From positions 62,001 to 126,000 of the forward strand of contig CAVYBK010000011.1 of NCBI GenBank assembly GCA_963766725.1: 64,000 nucleotides of DNA, given 5' to 3'. The number at the start of each line of letters is the position of its first letter. Position 1 is the stretch's first letter. This stretch comes from DATEOR01 sp963766725. GTDB taxonomy: Bacteria; Actinomycetota; Thermoleophilia; Gaiellales; Gaiellaceae. Under the pieces are notes generated by a model. The model searched no databases, had not been told where the DNA came from, and saw only the letters and a list, made by a program, of their open reading frames with translations. The position numbers and the translations under genes were made by a program. Of the stretch, positions 15,478 through 24,243 are shown piece by piece.

Positions 15478-18076
15478 CCGCCTGGACGGCGGGGCTGACG
15501 GCTGACTCGGCGAGCGCCGCCTGCGCGGCCGCAAGGCGCGCGAGCGGGACGCGGTACGGCGAGCACGAGACGTAGTCGAGCCCGAGCCGGTGGCAGAACG
15601 CGACCGATGCCGGGTCGCCGCCGTGCTCTCCGCAGATGCCCATCTTCAGGTCGGGCTTCACGGAGCGAGCGCGCTCGACGGCGAGCTCCATGAGCTCCCC
15701 CACCCCGCTCTGGTCGAGGGTCTCGAACGGGTTCTGGCGCAGAATGCCGTCGTCGAGGTAGTGCGTGAGGAACTTCCCCTCCGCGTCGTCGCGGGAGAAG
15801 CCCAGCGTCGTCTGCGTGAGGTCGTTCGTCCCGAAGCTGAAGAAGTCGGCGTGCTCGGCGATCTCGTCGGCGCGGATGCATGCGCGCGGGAGCTCGATCA
15901 TCGTGCCGCAGAGGTAGGCGCCCTCGCCCTCCTCTTCCGCGGTTCGCACCGTGAGCTCGCGCAGGCGCCGCAGCTCCTCGGCGAAGCCGACGAGCGGATG
16001 CATGATCTCGACGAGCGGGGCGTCCCCCGTTCGCCGTTCCACGGCGGCCGCCGCGCGGATGATCGCCCGCACCTGCATCTCGTAGATCTCGGGGAAGAGA
16101 AGGCCGAGGCGGCAGCCGCGCGTCCCGAGCATCGGGTTCGCCTCACGGAGAGCGCGGATGCGCCTCGCCATCTCAGGCGACTCCGCCTCCTCGAGCGACG
16201 GCAGGAACTCGTGCAGCGGCGGGTCGAGAAGCCTGATCGTCACCGGGAGCCCGGCCATCGCTTCGAAGATGCCCTCGAAGTCCTCCTGCTGAAGAGGCAG
16301 GAGCTTGGCCAGCGCATCGCGCCGCTCGTCCTCTCCCGAGGCCATGATCATCTCCCGGACGAGCGGAAGCCGGTCTTCGATCATGAACATGTGCTCGGTG
16401 CGGCAGAGCCCGATGCCCTGGGCGCCGAACTCGCGCGCCTTGGCGGCGTCCGCAGGCGTGTCGGCGTTGGCGCGCACCTTGAGCCGACGGATGTCGTCGG
16501 CCCAGTCGAGCAAGAGCTCGAAGTTCTGGTTGATCTGCGGTGGCACGAGGTCGACCGGGCCGAGGATGACCTCCCCCGTTCCGCCGTCGATCGTGATCAC
16601 GTCCCCCTCTGCGAGGTTGTGGGGGCCCAGCCGCGCCTTCCGCTCGTCGTGGTTGATGGAGAGCCCGTCGCAGGCCGTCACGCACGGCTTCCCCATCCCG
16701 CGCGCGACGACAGCGGCGTGCGAGGTGAGGCCGCCTACCGCGGTCAGAATCCCCTTCGCCTCGACCATGCCGTGGAAGTCGTCGGGGCTCGTCTCCTGCC
16801 GCACGAGGATGACCGACTCTCCGGCCCGGCCTCGCTCCTCGGCCGTGTCGGCATCGAAGACGATCGCCCCCGTCGCGGCTCCGGGTGACGCATTGAGACC
16901 GCGGGCGACGACCTCGTAGTCGGCCTTCGGGTCGATCATCGGATGGAGGAGCTGGTCGAGCTGGGCGGGATCGAGCCGTCCGAGCGCCTCCTCCCTGCTG
17001 ATGAGCCCTTCCTCGACGAGGTCGACGGCGACCTTCACCATCGACGTCGCATGGCGCTTCGCCGGCCGCGTCTGCAGAAGGAACAGCCTGCCGTCCTCGA
17101 TCGTGAACTCGATGTCCTGCGCGTCTCGGTAGTGCTGCTCGAGCCGGCGCATGGTGTCGAGAAGCTCCTCGAAGACGTCGGGGAAGCTGTCGCCGAGCTC
17201 TTCGAGCGGCTGCGGCGTGCGGACGCCGGCGACGACGTCTTCGCCTTGCGCGTTGGCGAGAAACTCGCCGTAGAGCCCCTGCTCGCCGGTGGCCGGGTCC
17301 CGCGTGAAGGCGACGCCCGTGCCCGATTCTTCGCCCTTGTTTCCGAACACCATCTGGACGACGTTGACCGCAGTGCCGAGGTCGTCCGAGATCCCGTTCG
17401 CCCTCCGGTACGCCCGCGCCCTCGGGAGGTCCCAGGAGTCGAAGACCGCGCGGATCGCGGCGGCGAGCTGGTCGCGCGCGTCCTGCGGAAAGTCCTCGCC
17501 GGCGTCCTGGCGGTAGATCTGCTTGAAGCGCCCGGCCAACTCCTCGAGCCGCGCGGCGTCGAGCTCGCCGTCGTGCGCCGCGCCGGCGCCCTCGCGCGCC
17601 GCCGCAAGCGCCTCCTCGAAGCGGTGCGCGTCGACTCCGGCGACGACGTCGCCGTACATCTGGATCAGCCGCCGGTATGCGTCGTAGGCGAAACGCGGGT
17701 TCTCGGTCGTGCGCGCGAGCCCCACGACGGCCTCGTCGTTCAGCCCGAGATTGAGGATCGTGTCCATCATCCCGGGCATGGAGACCGCAGCTCCGGAGCG
17801 CACCGAGACGAGCAGCGGGTCGCTCGGATCGCCGAACCGCTTGCCCGTCGTCCCCTCGAGCCGGGCCATGTGCTCCGCGACCTCCTCCTCCAGGCCCGCG
17901 GGAACCTGCCTGCCGGCCCCCATGTACGCGACGCAGGCCGCGGTCGTGACCGTGAAGCCGGCCGGGACGGGAATTCCGATCGCCGTCATCTCGGCGAGGC
18001 CGATCCCCTTGCCGCCGAGCAGCTCGCGGCCGAGCTCCGTTCCTTCTGAGAAGTCGAAGACGTAGCGGTCGTCCAT
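15470..18076 (-). CDS. ppdK: Pyruvate, phosphate dikinase
   Basis: 868 residues, the usual PPDK size. The N-terminal ATP-grasp part opens with GGKGIGLAEMTAIGIPVPAGF and contains SVRSGAAVSMPGMMDTILNLG; the swivelling domain has GGLTSHAAVVARGMGKPCV with the catalytic His and the regulatory Thr two residues before it; the C-terminal TIM barrel contains GIGLCRTEHMF and FGTNDLTQTTLG. It interconverts pyruvate + ATP + Pi and PEP + AMP + PPi. ATG 18076 gives the family's YVFDFSEG start and has GATAAT ten bases upstream. Its regulator lies 490 bp upstream. Confidence 0.93.
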   Translation of the reverse strand: MDDRYVFDFSEGTELGRELLGGKGIGLAEMTAIGIPVPAGFTVTTAACVAYMGAGRQVPAGLEEEVAEHMARLEGTTGKRFGDPSDPLLVSVRSGAAVSMPGMMDTILNLGLNDEAVVGLARTTENPRFAYDAYRRLIQMYGDVVAGVDAHRFEEALAAAREGAGAAHDGELDAARLEELAGRFKQIYRQDAGEDFPQDARDQLAAAIRAVFDSWDLPRARAYRRANGISDDLGTAVNVVQMVFGNKGEESGTGVAFTRDPATGEQGLYGEFLANAQGEDVVAGVRTPQPLEELGDSFPDVFEELLDTMRRLEQHYRDAQDIEFTIEDGRLFLLQTRPAKRHATSMVKVAVDLVEEGLISREEALGRLDPAQLDQLLHPMIDPKADYEVVARGLNASPGAATGAIVFDADTAEERGRAGESVILVRQETSPDDFHGMVEAKGILTAVGGLTSHAAVVARGMGKPCVTACDGLSINHDERKARLGPHNLAEGDVITIDGGTGEVILGPVDLVPPQINQNFELLLDWADDIRRLKVRANADTPADAAKAREFGAQGIGLCRTEHMFMIEDRLPLVREMIMASGEDERRDALAKLLPLQQEDFEGIFEAMAGLPVTIRLLDPPLHEFLPSLEEAESPEMARRIRALREANPMLGTRGCRLGLLFPEIYEMQVRAIIRAAAAVERRTGDAPLVEIMHPLVGFAEELRRLRELTVRTAEEEGEGAYLCGTMIELPRACIRADEIAEHADFFSFGTNDLTQTTLGFSRDDAEGKFLTHYLDDGILRQNPFETLDQSGVGELMELAVERARSVKPDLKMGICGEHGGDPASVAFCHRLGLDYVSCSPYRVPLARLAAAQAALAESAVSPAVQAAS

Positions 18077-18145
18077 CCCGGTCAGGATTATCGCGGCTCT
18101 TTTCGCCATCTTGACGGGCCCAAAGCGGACAGCGACACTGACGCG

Positions 18146-18235
18146 ATGCGCCGCATCCCCCTCATGCTTGCCCTGCTCGCCCTTCTGGTCATGCTTTCCG
18201 TGGCCGGAGGCGGGTTCTTCGACGGCCACCTCTAG
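18146..18235 (+). CDS. Possible 29-residue membrane peptide
   Basis: ATG frame encoding a single hydrophobic helix (MRRIPLMLALLALLVMLSVAGG) ending GFFDGHL before TAG. The arginine-rich start followed by leucines resembles a small membrane protein or a lone signal sequence. Support is only compositional: it lies outside any other gene and upstream of a plus-strand terminator. No family recognised. Confidence 0.35.
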   Translation: MRRIPLMLALLALLVMLSVAGGGFFDGHL

Positions 18236-18365
18236 GCGATCTCGAACGAGGGAACCGCCCGCCGATTACCCCATTCGGTCATGGCGTCTACCCCCGTTGT
18301 GCACCATGGTCCCCGTACGGGTTCGATTAGACGTGGGGCGCCGCAGTCTACGTCTCGGCCCGAGA

Positions 18366-18400
18366 AGAGGCGGCTCGGCACCACGGCCGCCTCTGTTATT
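18366..18400 (+). terminator. Rho-independent terminator, plus strand
   Basis: AGAGGCGGC (18366-18374) pairs perfectly with GCCGCCTCT (18386-18394) across an 11-base loop and is followed by GTTATTT. On the other strand the stem is followed by TCTCGGG, so it points to a plus-strand transcript ending here. Confidence 0.65.
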
Positions 18401-18406
18401 TAAGAG

Positions 18407-18568
18407 CTAGGCGGTCTTCTCAAGGTTTCGCCGCTCCGCCAGCCACGAGATGAGCCGGATCCCCATCCAGACCGGCGTCAGGAGCACGTAGAAGACGAAG
18501 AGGCCGAGCGCGAGCAGAAACATCCAGAACGGCCAGTAGTAGATCGGGATCTTCGGCTTCGCGCTCAT
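18407..18568 (-). CDS. Small single-pass membrane protein
   Basis: 53 residues: a short polar start, then one long hydrophobic helix (WPFWMFLLALGLFVFYVLL), an aromatic-rich interface and a positively charged tail. ATG 18568 overlaps the stop of the PPDK regulator gene (ATGA), so the two are cotranslated. No family recognised. Its position between the regulator and ppdK could be incidental or mark a membrane-linked partner. Confidence 0.65.
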   Translation of the reverse strand: MSAKPKIPIYYWPFWMFLLALGLFVFYVLLTPVWMGIRLISWLAERRNLEKTA

Positions 18569-19398
18569 GCCCGCGCCTTCGCCTTCCCCTCGAGACGCCG
18601 CTGCTCGACGAGCCTGATGATGCGCCGCGCGGTCTCCTCGATCGCGAGGTTGGAGACCTCGATGACGGGACAGCCGAGCCGCCGGTGGATCTGTTCGGCG
18701 CGCTCGAGCTCCTCGTAGATCTCGGAGAGGTCGGCATAGCGCCTTTTGGCGCCGCGGAGCCCGCGCGCGCGCTCGCCGCGGATCGCCGCGAGGCTCTCCG
18801 CGTCGATCGTCAGGCCGACGATGGTGCGCGGATCGATCTCCTCGAGCTCGCGCGGTGGTTCGACTCCGGGGACGATCGGCACGTTCGCGGTCTTGTACCC
18901 CAGATAGCCGAGGTAGATGGAGAGCGGAGTCTTCGAGCTCCGCGACACGCCCACGAGGACGATGTCGGCGTCCTTCAAGCCGCCCGGGCCGACGCCGTCG
19001 TCGAACCGCACGGCGAACTCGATCGCCTCGATGCGCTTGAAGTAGCTCGAGTCGAGGACGGGCTGGCCTCCCGGAGTCATCGTCGCCGGCTGGCCCGAGA
19101 CCCGCGCCACGGCGTCGATCGGGTGGCCGAGGAGATCGCAGTAATGGAGCCGGTAGCGCCGGCACAGCGTGCGCATCGCATCCCGGAACTCGTTGTCGAC
19201 GAGCGTGTACATGAGGACCGCGCGCCGCCCGCGCGCCCGTGCCGCCGCTAGCTGCACGTCGTCCACGCTCGTCATCCTCGGGTGGCGGACGATCTCGAAC
19301 TCCTCGTCCGGGAACTGCCGCTCGACCGCCTCGGCGAACCTGGCCGCCGTCTCCCCCGTCGAGTCGGAGATGACGTGGATCTCGAGAGGCTCGCTCAC
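18565..19398 (-). CDS. PPDK regulatory protein (bifunctional kinase/pyrophosphorylase, DUF299)
   Basis: 277 residues of the PEP synthase/PPDK regulatory family. HVISDSTGETA is at the N-terminus, and the P-loop-like GVSRSSKTPLS with LGYLGYKTANVPIV follows around residue 155. It uses ADP to phosphorylate, and Pi to dephosphorylate, the Thr next to the catalytic His of PPDK; that Thr-Ser-His is present in the ppdK product here, so the target is very likely its neighbour rather than PEP synthase. It overlaps glyS upstream by four bases and the small membrane gene downstream. Confidence 0.9.
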   Translation of the reverse strand: MSEPLEIHVISDSTGETAARFAEAVERQFPDEEFEIVRHPRMTSVDDVQLAAARARGRRAVLMYTLVDNEFRDAMRTLCRRYRLHYCDLLGHPIDAVARVSGQPATMTPGGQPVLDSSYFKRIEAIEFAVRFDDGVGPGGLKDADIVLVGVSRSSKTPLSIYLGYLGYKTANVPIVPGVEPPRELEEIDPRTIVGLTIDAESLAAIRGERARGLRGAKRRYADLSEIYEELERAEQIHRRLGCPVIEVSNLAIEETARRIIRLVEQRRLEGKAKARA

Positions 19399-21305
19399 CG
19401 CGGGATCTGCGCGAGGTCTCCGAGCGCGCCGACAGCGTCGCGCACGTCGAGCAGGAGGCGGAGCCGGTTGGCACGCACTTGCGCGTCGTCGGCCATCACG
19501 AGCACCTCGTCGAAGAAGCGATCGACGGGAGCGCGAAGCTCTGCTGCGGCGGCGAGCGCGTCGTCATACTCGCGCGCCTCGAGAGCAGCGGCGATCTTCG
19601 GCGAGGCTCCCGCGACTGCATCGATGAGCGCGAGCTCGGCGTCGTCGGTGGCCAGCCTGGGATCGAGCTCGGCGGCTGCCCCGTCGGACTTCCCCGCCAG
19701 CCGGTTCGCGCGGTCGTAGGCGACGTAGGCCTGCTCGAACTCCTCGGTGTCGGCGGCAGCTGCAAGAGCCTCCGCGAGGCGGGCGATTGCACCGAGCTCC
19801 GTGACGCCGCTCGCCCGCGCGGCGCGTACGAACTCGACAGGGGCGTCGAGCATCCCCTCCAGCCGTTCCTCGACGAACTCGGCGACATCGCTCGCGTCCT
19901 CTTTCAGCTCTGCCCCCTGGTCGACGAGCAGCTGGTGCGCGCGCACCGAGAGCGCGGCCACCTCGAGCTCGAGGTTGCCTTCCAGCGCGAGCCGGCAAAG
20001 CCCGATCGCAGCACGCCGAAGCCCATACGGGTCACGCGACCCGGTCGGCCGCTGTCCGAGCGCAAAGGCAACGGTGAGGCTGTCGACCTTGTCGGCGGCG
20101 GCAAGCACGCGGCCGGTCTCCGTCTCGGGCAGCGGACCGCCCGCCGAGTCGGGCAGGTATTGCTCGTCGATTGCTGCGCAGACCGCCTCCGGGAAGCCGG
20201 CGAGGCGTGCGTACTCGGCGCCGATGTGGCCCTCCAGATCCGGAAACTCGCGGACGAGCTCGGCCGCCTGATCGGCCTTGGCGAGCCGTGCAGCCTCACG
20301 GGAGGCATCGCCGCCGCCCAGTGCTTCGACGAGAACTTGCAGCCGCGCGACCTTGTCCCCGTAGGAGCCGGCCCCGGCGACGAACGTGATGCGCGTCGCC
20401 TCCTCGGCGAGCCGTTCGATGCCCTTTGCGACATCGCGCTCGAACGTGAAAGAGGCGTCTTCGAGGCGTCCCTCGAGGACGCCCTCGTTTCCGGCGACGA
20501 CGGTCTCCGGGTCGCCGCCGTTGGCCACGAACGCGAAGCGGTTGCCCTCGAGCGGGAAGTAGCGCTGGTGCGACTCCATCGCCGTCTCGACCACGCGGCG
20601 CGGAAGCGAGAGGAAGCGCTCGTCGAAGGCCCCTTCGAGGACGGTCGGCCACTCGGCCAGGTGGACGACCTCCGCCAGCACCTTCGGGTTCGGCTCGGCG
20701 AGTCCCAGCTTCTCGAGGCCTTGCGCGATGGTGTTCAGCCGCACGTTCGGGTCCGGCTCGACGTCTACGGCACGCAGCGCCTCGAGGTACTCGCCCGCGC
20801 TCGGGATCGGGACTTCGCCGTGCGTGAAGCGGTGGCCGAAGGACGAGCCGCCGAAGCCCTCCACCGTCCGGTCGTCGAGCTTCGCGCAGAGCCAGCGCAC
20901 GGGGCGTGCAAAGCGGAGGCCGGAGTCGTCCCAGCGCATCGACTTCGAGAACGCGAGCCCACGGACGATCTCGTTCAGCCGCTCGGGCAGCACGTCGAGG
21001 AGCGGCCGGCCGGGCACGAGCACGCCCAAGAAACCGTCGCGGACCTCGAGGTCGTCCAGGCCTACGCCCTGCTTCTTCGCAAAGCCCTCGGCGGCTTTCT
21101 CCCGCAGCTGCTCGGGCGGCCCCTTGACCCACTCGTCCGGCTCCCGCTCGGGGAGATCGTCCACGAGGAGCACGAGCCGGCGAGGGCCGACGAGCACGCT
21201 GCCTTCTCCCAGCTTCGCCAGGTCGGAGCGCAGCTGCGCCTCCGCCTCCGCGCAGGCCGAGGCGGGCAGCTCCTCGCACCCGATCTCAAACAGCAGGCTG
21301 GGCAA
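19395..21305 (-). CDS. glyS: Glycine--tRNA ligase beta subunit
   Basis: 636 residues, slightly short for GlyS (about 690). The start LLFEIGCEELPAS is diagnostic; SMRWDDSGLRFARPVRWL and HRFTHG follow, and VVETAMESHQRYFPLEG is the central block. The C-terminal region is the tRNA anticodon-binding helical domain. It forms an alpha2-beta2 synthetase with GlyQ. It starts at TTG within the glyQ 3' end (20-base overlap), implying tight translational coupling. Confidence 0.93.
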   Translation of the reverse strand: MPSLLFEIGCEELPASACAEAEAQLRSDLAKLGEGSVLVGPRRLVLLVDDLPEREPDEWVKGPPEQLREKAAEGFAKKQGVGLDDLEVRDGFLGVLVPGRPLLDVLPERLNEIVRGLAFSKSMRWDDSGLRFARPVRWLCAKLDDRTVEGFGGSSFGHRFTHGEVPIPSAGEYLEALRAVDVEPDPNVRLNTIAQGLEKLGLAEPNPKVLAEVVHLAEWPTVLEGAFDERFLSLPRRVVETAMESHQRYFPLEGNRFAFVANGGDPETVVAGNEGVLEGRLEDASFTFERDVAKGIERLAEEATRITFVAGAGSYGDKVARLQVLVEALGGGDASREAARLAKADQAAELVREFPDLEGHIGAEYARLAGFPEAVCAAIDEQYLPDSAGGPLPETETGRVLAAADKVDSLTVAFALGQRPTGSRDPYGLRRAAIGLCRLALEGNLELEVAALSVRAHQLLVDQGAELKEDASDVAEFVEERLEGMLDAPVEFVRAARASGVTELGAIARLAEALAAAADTEEFEQAYVAYDRANRLAGKSDGAAAELDPRLATDDAELALIDAVAGASPKIAAALEAREYDDALAAAAELRAPVDRFFDEVLVMADDAQVRANRLRLLLDVRDAVGALGDLAQIPR

Positions 21306-22149
21306 TCTTCTCCACGTAGAGCTGGGCGACCTTGCGCGCGAGAGTGCGAACCCGGCCGATGTACGCGGCGCGCTCCGTCACCGAGATGGCGCCGCGCGCG
21401 TCCAGCAGGTTGAAGGTGTGGGAGCACTTGAGCACCTGGTCATAGGCGGGCAGCGGAAGCTCGCGGTCGAGCAGCATGCGGCACTCGGTCTCGTGCTCTT
21501 CGAACCGGCTCGTGAGGATGTCGACGGGCGCGACCTCGAAGTTGTAGACCGACCACTCGCGCTCGCTCTCGCGATACACGTCGCCCCACCGAACCCCGGG
21601 CGCCCATTCCAGCTCGAGCGCTGACCGCTTGCCCTGCAGGAACATCGCCAGCCGCTCCAGTCCGTAGGTGATCTCCGCAGGCACGAGCTCGACCTCCAGC
21701 CCGCCCACCTGCTGGAAGTACGTGAACTGGGTCACCTCCATGCCGTCGCACCAGACTTCCCAGCCGAGGCCCCAGGCACCGAGCGTCGGCTGCTCCCAAT
21801 CGTCCTCGACGAGGCGCACGTCGTGCTTCTTCGTGTCGATGCCGAGCGCCTCGAGCGAGGCGAAGTACAGGTCGAGTACGTCCTCGGGCGCCGGCTTCAG
21901 GAGCACCTGGTACTGGAAGTAGTGCTGGAAGCGGAACGGGTTCTCCCCGTAGCGCCCGTCCGTCGGGCGGATCACCGGCTCGACATAGGCCGTCTTCCAC
22001 TCGTCAGGGCCAAGCGAGCGGAGAAACGTGGCCGGATTCATCGTCCCCGCGGCCAACTCGGTGTGGTACGGCTGCATGAGGACGCACCCGTAGTCGGCCC
22101 AGTACCGCTCGAGGGAGGCGATCATCTCCTGGTAGTTCGGCGGGCTCAT
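21286..22149 (-). CDS. glyQ: Glycine--tRNA ligase alpha subunit
   Basis: 287 residues with typical GlyQ blocks: ASLERYWADYGCVLMQPY at the start, TFLRSLGPDEWKTAYVEP, GRYGENPFRFQHYFQYQV, GLGWEVWCDGMEVTQFTYFQQ (class II motif region) and EITYGLERLAMFLQ. It carries the catalytic class II core of the heterotetrameric enzyme. It is four bases downstream of recO in a recO-glyQ-glyS-regulator-ppdK run. Confidence 0.95.
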   Translation of the reverse strand: MSPPNYQEMIASLERYWADYGCVLMQPYHTELAAGTMNPATFLRSLGPDEWKTAYVEPVIRPTDGRYGENPFRFQHYFQYQVLLKPAPEDVLDLYFASLEALGIDTKKHDVRLVEDDWEQPTLGAWGLGWEVWCDGMEVTQFTYFQQVGGLEVELVPAEITYGLERLAMFLQGKRSALELEWAPGVRWGDVYRESEREWSVYNFEVAPVDILTSRFEEHETECRMLLDRELPLPAYDQVLKCSHTFNLLDARGAISVTERAAYIGRVRTLARKVAQLYVEKIAQPAV

Positions 22150-22153
22150 GACC

Positions 22154-22900
22154 TCACGCCCTCTGCGCGAGCGTCCTCAGGCGGAAGCCGCCGTGGTACT
22201 CGTACGAGGACTCGATCATGCTCAGGCATTCGCGCAGTCCGCGCGCGGTCATGGCGGGAGCGGCCGCCTCCGCCAACGGGCGCTCGAGGAAGCCGCGGAC
22301 CGCTTCGAAGCCGTCCGCGGACACGGCGAGCGAGCCCGAGCCGCACTCCGCGCACACGCCTCCTCCCGCCTGTGCCGAGAAGCCGACGAGCGGCTTCTCC
22401 TTCCCGCACGCGGCGCACCCGGCGAGGTGCGGGAGGTAGCCCGAGAGCCAGAGCAGCTTCAGCTGGAACGAGAGGACGAGCGGGTCGAGCGCGGGTTGGG
22501 CGGGCAGCGCGGCCTCGACGTCGTCGAGGAGGTCGAGGAAACGAGTCAGCGCATTGAAGGCGGGCGCATTCGCGTCCTGCTCGACAAAGAGGCGGAGCAT
22601 CGCCTCGAGGCCGATGTGACCCACCGCCATGCGATAGCCGTCGATGCGCCCGCGCTCGTGGGAGCGCAGAAGGTCCGCGCCGCGCACCGTGTAGAGCTCC
22701 CCCCTCCCCTCGTGCAGCATGAGCTCGACGTGGCTGAAGGGCTCGAGCCGCGCCCCGAAGCGCGATTTCGTCTTGCGCACACCCTTCGCGATCGCACCCA
22801 CCCGGCCACGCTCGAGGGTGTAGAGGTGGAGGACACAATCCGCCTCGGAAAAGCGGATCGAGCGCAGGACGACGGCCTCCGTCTTGAAGGTTCCAGGCAC
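22154..22900 (-). CDS. recO: DNA repair protein RecO
   Basis: 248 residues. The N-terminal OB fold (FKTEAVVLRSIRFSEADCVLHLYT, with RVGAIAKGVRKTKSRFGARLEPF) is typical, followed by the helical domain and a four-cysteine zinc finger (CAACG, CAECG). It loads RecA on SSB-coated DNA with RecR and anneals strands. It starts at GTG 22900; TAGAGT six bases upstream looks like a leaderless -10. Head gene of the glyQS operon. Confidence 0.92.
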   Translation of the reverse strand: MPGTFKTEAVVLRSIRFSEADCVLHLYTLERGRVGAIAKGVRKTKSRFGARLEPFSHVELMLHEGRGELYTVRGADLLRSHERGRIDGYRMAVGHIGLEAMLRLFVEQDANAPAFNALTRFLDLLDDVEAALPAQPALDPLVLSFQLKLLWLSGYLPHLAGCAACGKEKPLVGFSAQAGGGVCAECGSGSLAVSADGFEAVRGFLERPLAEAAAPAMTARGLRECLSMIESSYEYHGGFRLRTLAQRA

Positions 22901-22962
22901 GCGCCCACTCTAGCCGCCGTCCCGGTGGAATCCCGTGGTTTCCGGGTACGTTGAAAGGGAGG

Positions 22963-23214
22963 ATGACGCGAATCCGGATGTACTCGACGACCTGGTGCGG
23001 CTACTGCATTCGCGCGAAGGCGCTCCTCGACCGCCGCGGCCTCGAGTATGAGGAGATCGTCATGGACGACGACCCAGCCTTCCGGCAAAAGCTGCTCGAG
23101 ATGACGGGCCGCTGGACCGTCCCGCAGATCTTCATCGACGAGGTGCCGATCGGCGGCTATACCGAGCTCTGGTGCCTCGACCGGGACGGCCGCCTCGACG
23201 AGCTCGCGGCCTAG
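22963..23214 (+). CDS. Glutaredoxin
   Basis: 83 residues, thioredoxin fold with the CGYC redox motif at Cys12/Cys15 (STTWCGYCIRAKALLDRRG), the cis-Pro block TVPQIFIDEVPIGGY and the final helix. It is a dithiol glutaredoxin/mycoredoxin-like protein; in actinobacteria the physiological thiol may be mycothiol rather than glutathione. I chose ATG 22963; TTG 22951 is also possible. The stop overlaps the convergent esterase gene by four bases. Confidence 0.85.
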   Translation: MTRIRMYSTTWCGYCIRAKALLDRRGLEYEEIVMDDDPAFRQKLLEMTGRWTVPQIFIDEVPIGGYTELWCLDRDGRLDELAA

Positions 23215-24233
23215 GGGCTCAGCCGCTCCGCCAGGTACCTGATCCCGAGCGGGTAGCGGTACTCGATCGCCATGTGCGTGGCGTCGAAGAGCTCGAAATA
23301 GACGTCGGTGACGCCGATTCCCTCGAGCGCGCGACGGAATGCCTCGGCGCCGAGGTCGAGGAACCACTCGTCCTTCTTGCCGGCGTCGATGTAGATCGCC
23401 TTGAGCGACCGGAGCGCGTCCGCGTGCTTCGCGACCATCCGCACCGGATCCCAGGCGAGCCAGCGCTCCCAGACCTCGGGGACGAGCTCTGACGTCGCGG
23501 GGTCGAACGGCAGCCGCACCGTCCCGTCCTCGTCGGCCGAGTAGCAGGCCGCCATGCACCACTGGTTGAGGAGCACGTGGTCGGAGTCCTTCGAGAAGGC
23601 CGGCCGCGAGCGGAAGTCCTCCCAGAAGCGCTCGTAGGAGCCGTCGTACTCGTCACGCAGAGCTCTCGCCGTCTGCGGCATCTCGGGCAGATAGCACGCC
23701 TCGAAGAGCGCGTCGCCGGCGTGCGTGGCGAGGCCGCCGAAGACATCCGGGCGGAGCATCGGCGTGACCATCGCCCCGTAGCCGCCGGAGGACTTCCCGG
23801 CGATCCCGCGGTGCTCGGATGCGGGCAGGGTGCGGTAGCGCTCGTCCACCCAGGGGACGACCTCGTCGCAGAGATAGGTGTGATACTGGCCCGTTCCCGG
23901 CGAATCGAGGAACTGACTGCCGCCGAGCGACGTCCAGCAGTCGGCGTAGACGAGGATCGCGGCGGGCGCATCTCCGCCGGCGAAGAGGTCGTCGGCGAGC
24001 TCGGGGAAGTTCTTGCGGAAGGGGGCACGGTTTCTCCACATGTCGAGCTGGCCCGTCAGCCCCTGGATCACGTAGATGGACGGATATCGCCGCTCGGCGT
24101 CGTCGTAGCCCGGCGGAAGATAGATGCGAAGCGGGCGCACGCTCGGGTCGCCGAGGGGATTCCCCTCGAGAGCCTTGCTCTCGATCTCCGCTTCCTCGAA
24201 GCGGCCGTGCGGCTCGAACGACCAGGGCTTCAC
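23211..24233 (-). CDS. Esterase (esterase D / S-formylglutathione hydrolase-like alpha/beta hydrolase)
   Basis: 340 residues of the putative esterase (esterase D) family. The strand RYPSIYVIQGLTGQLDMW leads to the oxyanion region, and the nucleophile elbow GIAGKSSGGYGAMV carries the catalytic Ser. YIDAGKKDEW and FDATHMAIEYRYP probably supply Asp and His. No signal peptide is seen. It starts at GTG 24233, seven bases after TAGGAT, which contains the mutM stop codon. The natural ester is unknown. Confidence 0.8.
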   Translation of the reverse strand: MKPWSFEPHGRFEEAEIESKALEGNPLGDPSVRPLRIYLPPGYDDAERRYPSIYVIQGLTGQLDMWRNRAPFRKNFPELADDLFAGGDAPAAILVYADCWTSLGGSQFLDSPGTGQYHTYLCDEVVPWVDERYRTLPASEHRGIAGKSSGGYGAMVTPMLRPDVFGGLATHAGDALFEACYLPEMPQTARALRDEYDGSYERFWEDFRSRPAFSKDSDHVLLNQWCMAACYSADEDGTVRLPFDPATSELVPEVWERWLAWDPVRMVAKHADALRSLKAIYIDAGKKDEWFLDLGAEAFRRALEGIGVTDVYFELFDATHMAIEYRYPLGIRYLAERLSP

Positions 24234-24243
24234 GGCCGCGATC

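Larger units (their letters stand above)
18077..18406. other. 330-bp region between ppdK and the small membrane protein gene
   Basis: No conventional gene. On the minus strand it holds the putative ppdK -10. On the plus strand it carries a possible 29-codon ORF (18146-18235), then a non-coding stretch with an AGACGT...ACGTCT stem (arms about 18329 and 18349) and a terminator. A GGGTTCGATTAG string resembles a T-loop, but no acceptor or anticodon arms fit a tRNA. A short plus-strand RNA is the simplest reading. Confidence 0.4.

Noticed and set aside
18310..18335. tRNA-like T-loop string GGGTTCGATTAG
   Set aside because: No matching acceptor, D or anticodon stems and no CCA-adjacent end could be built around it.
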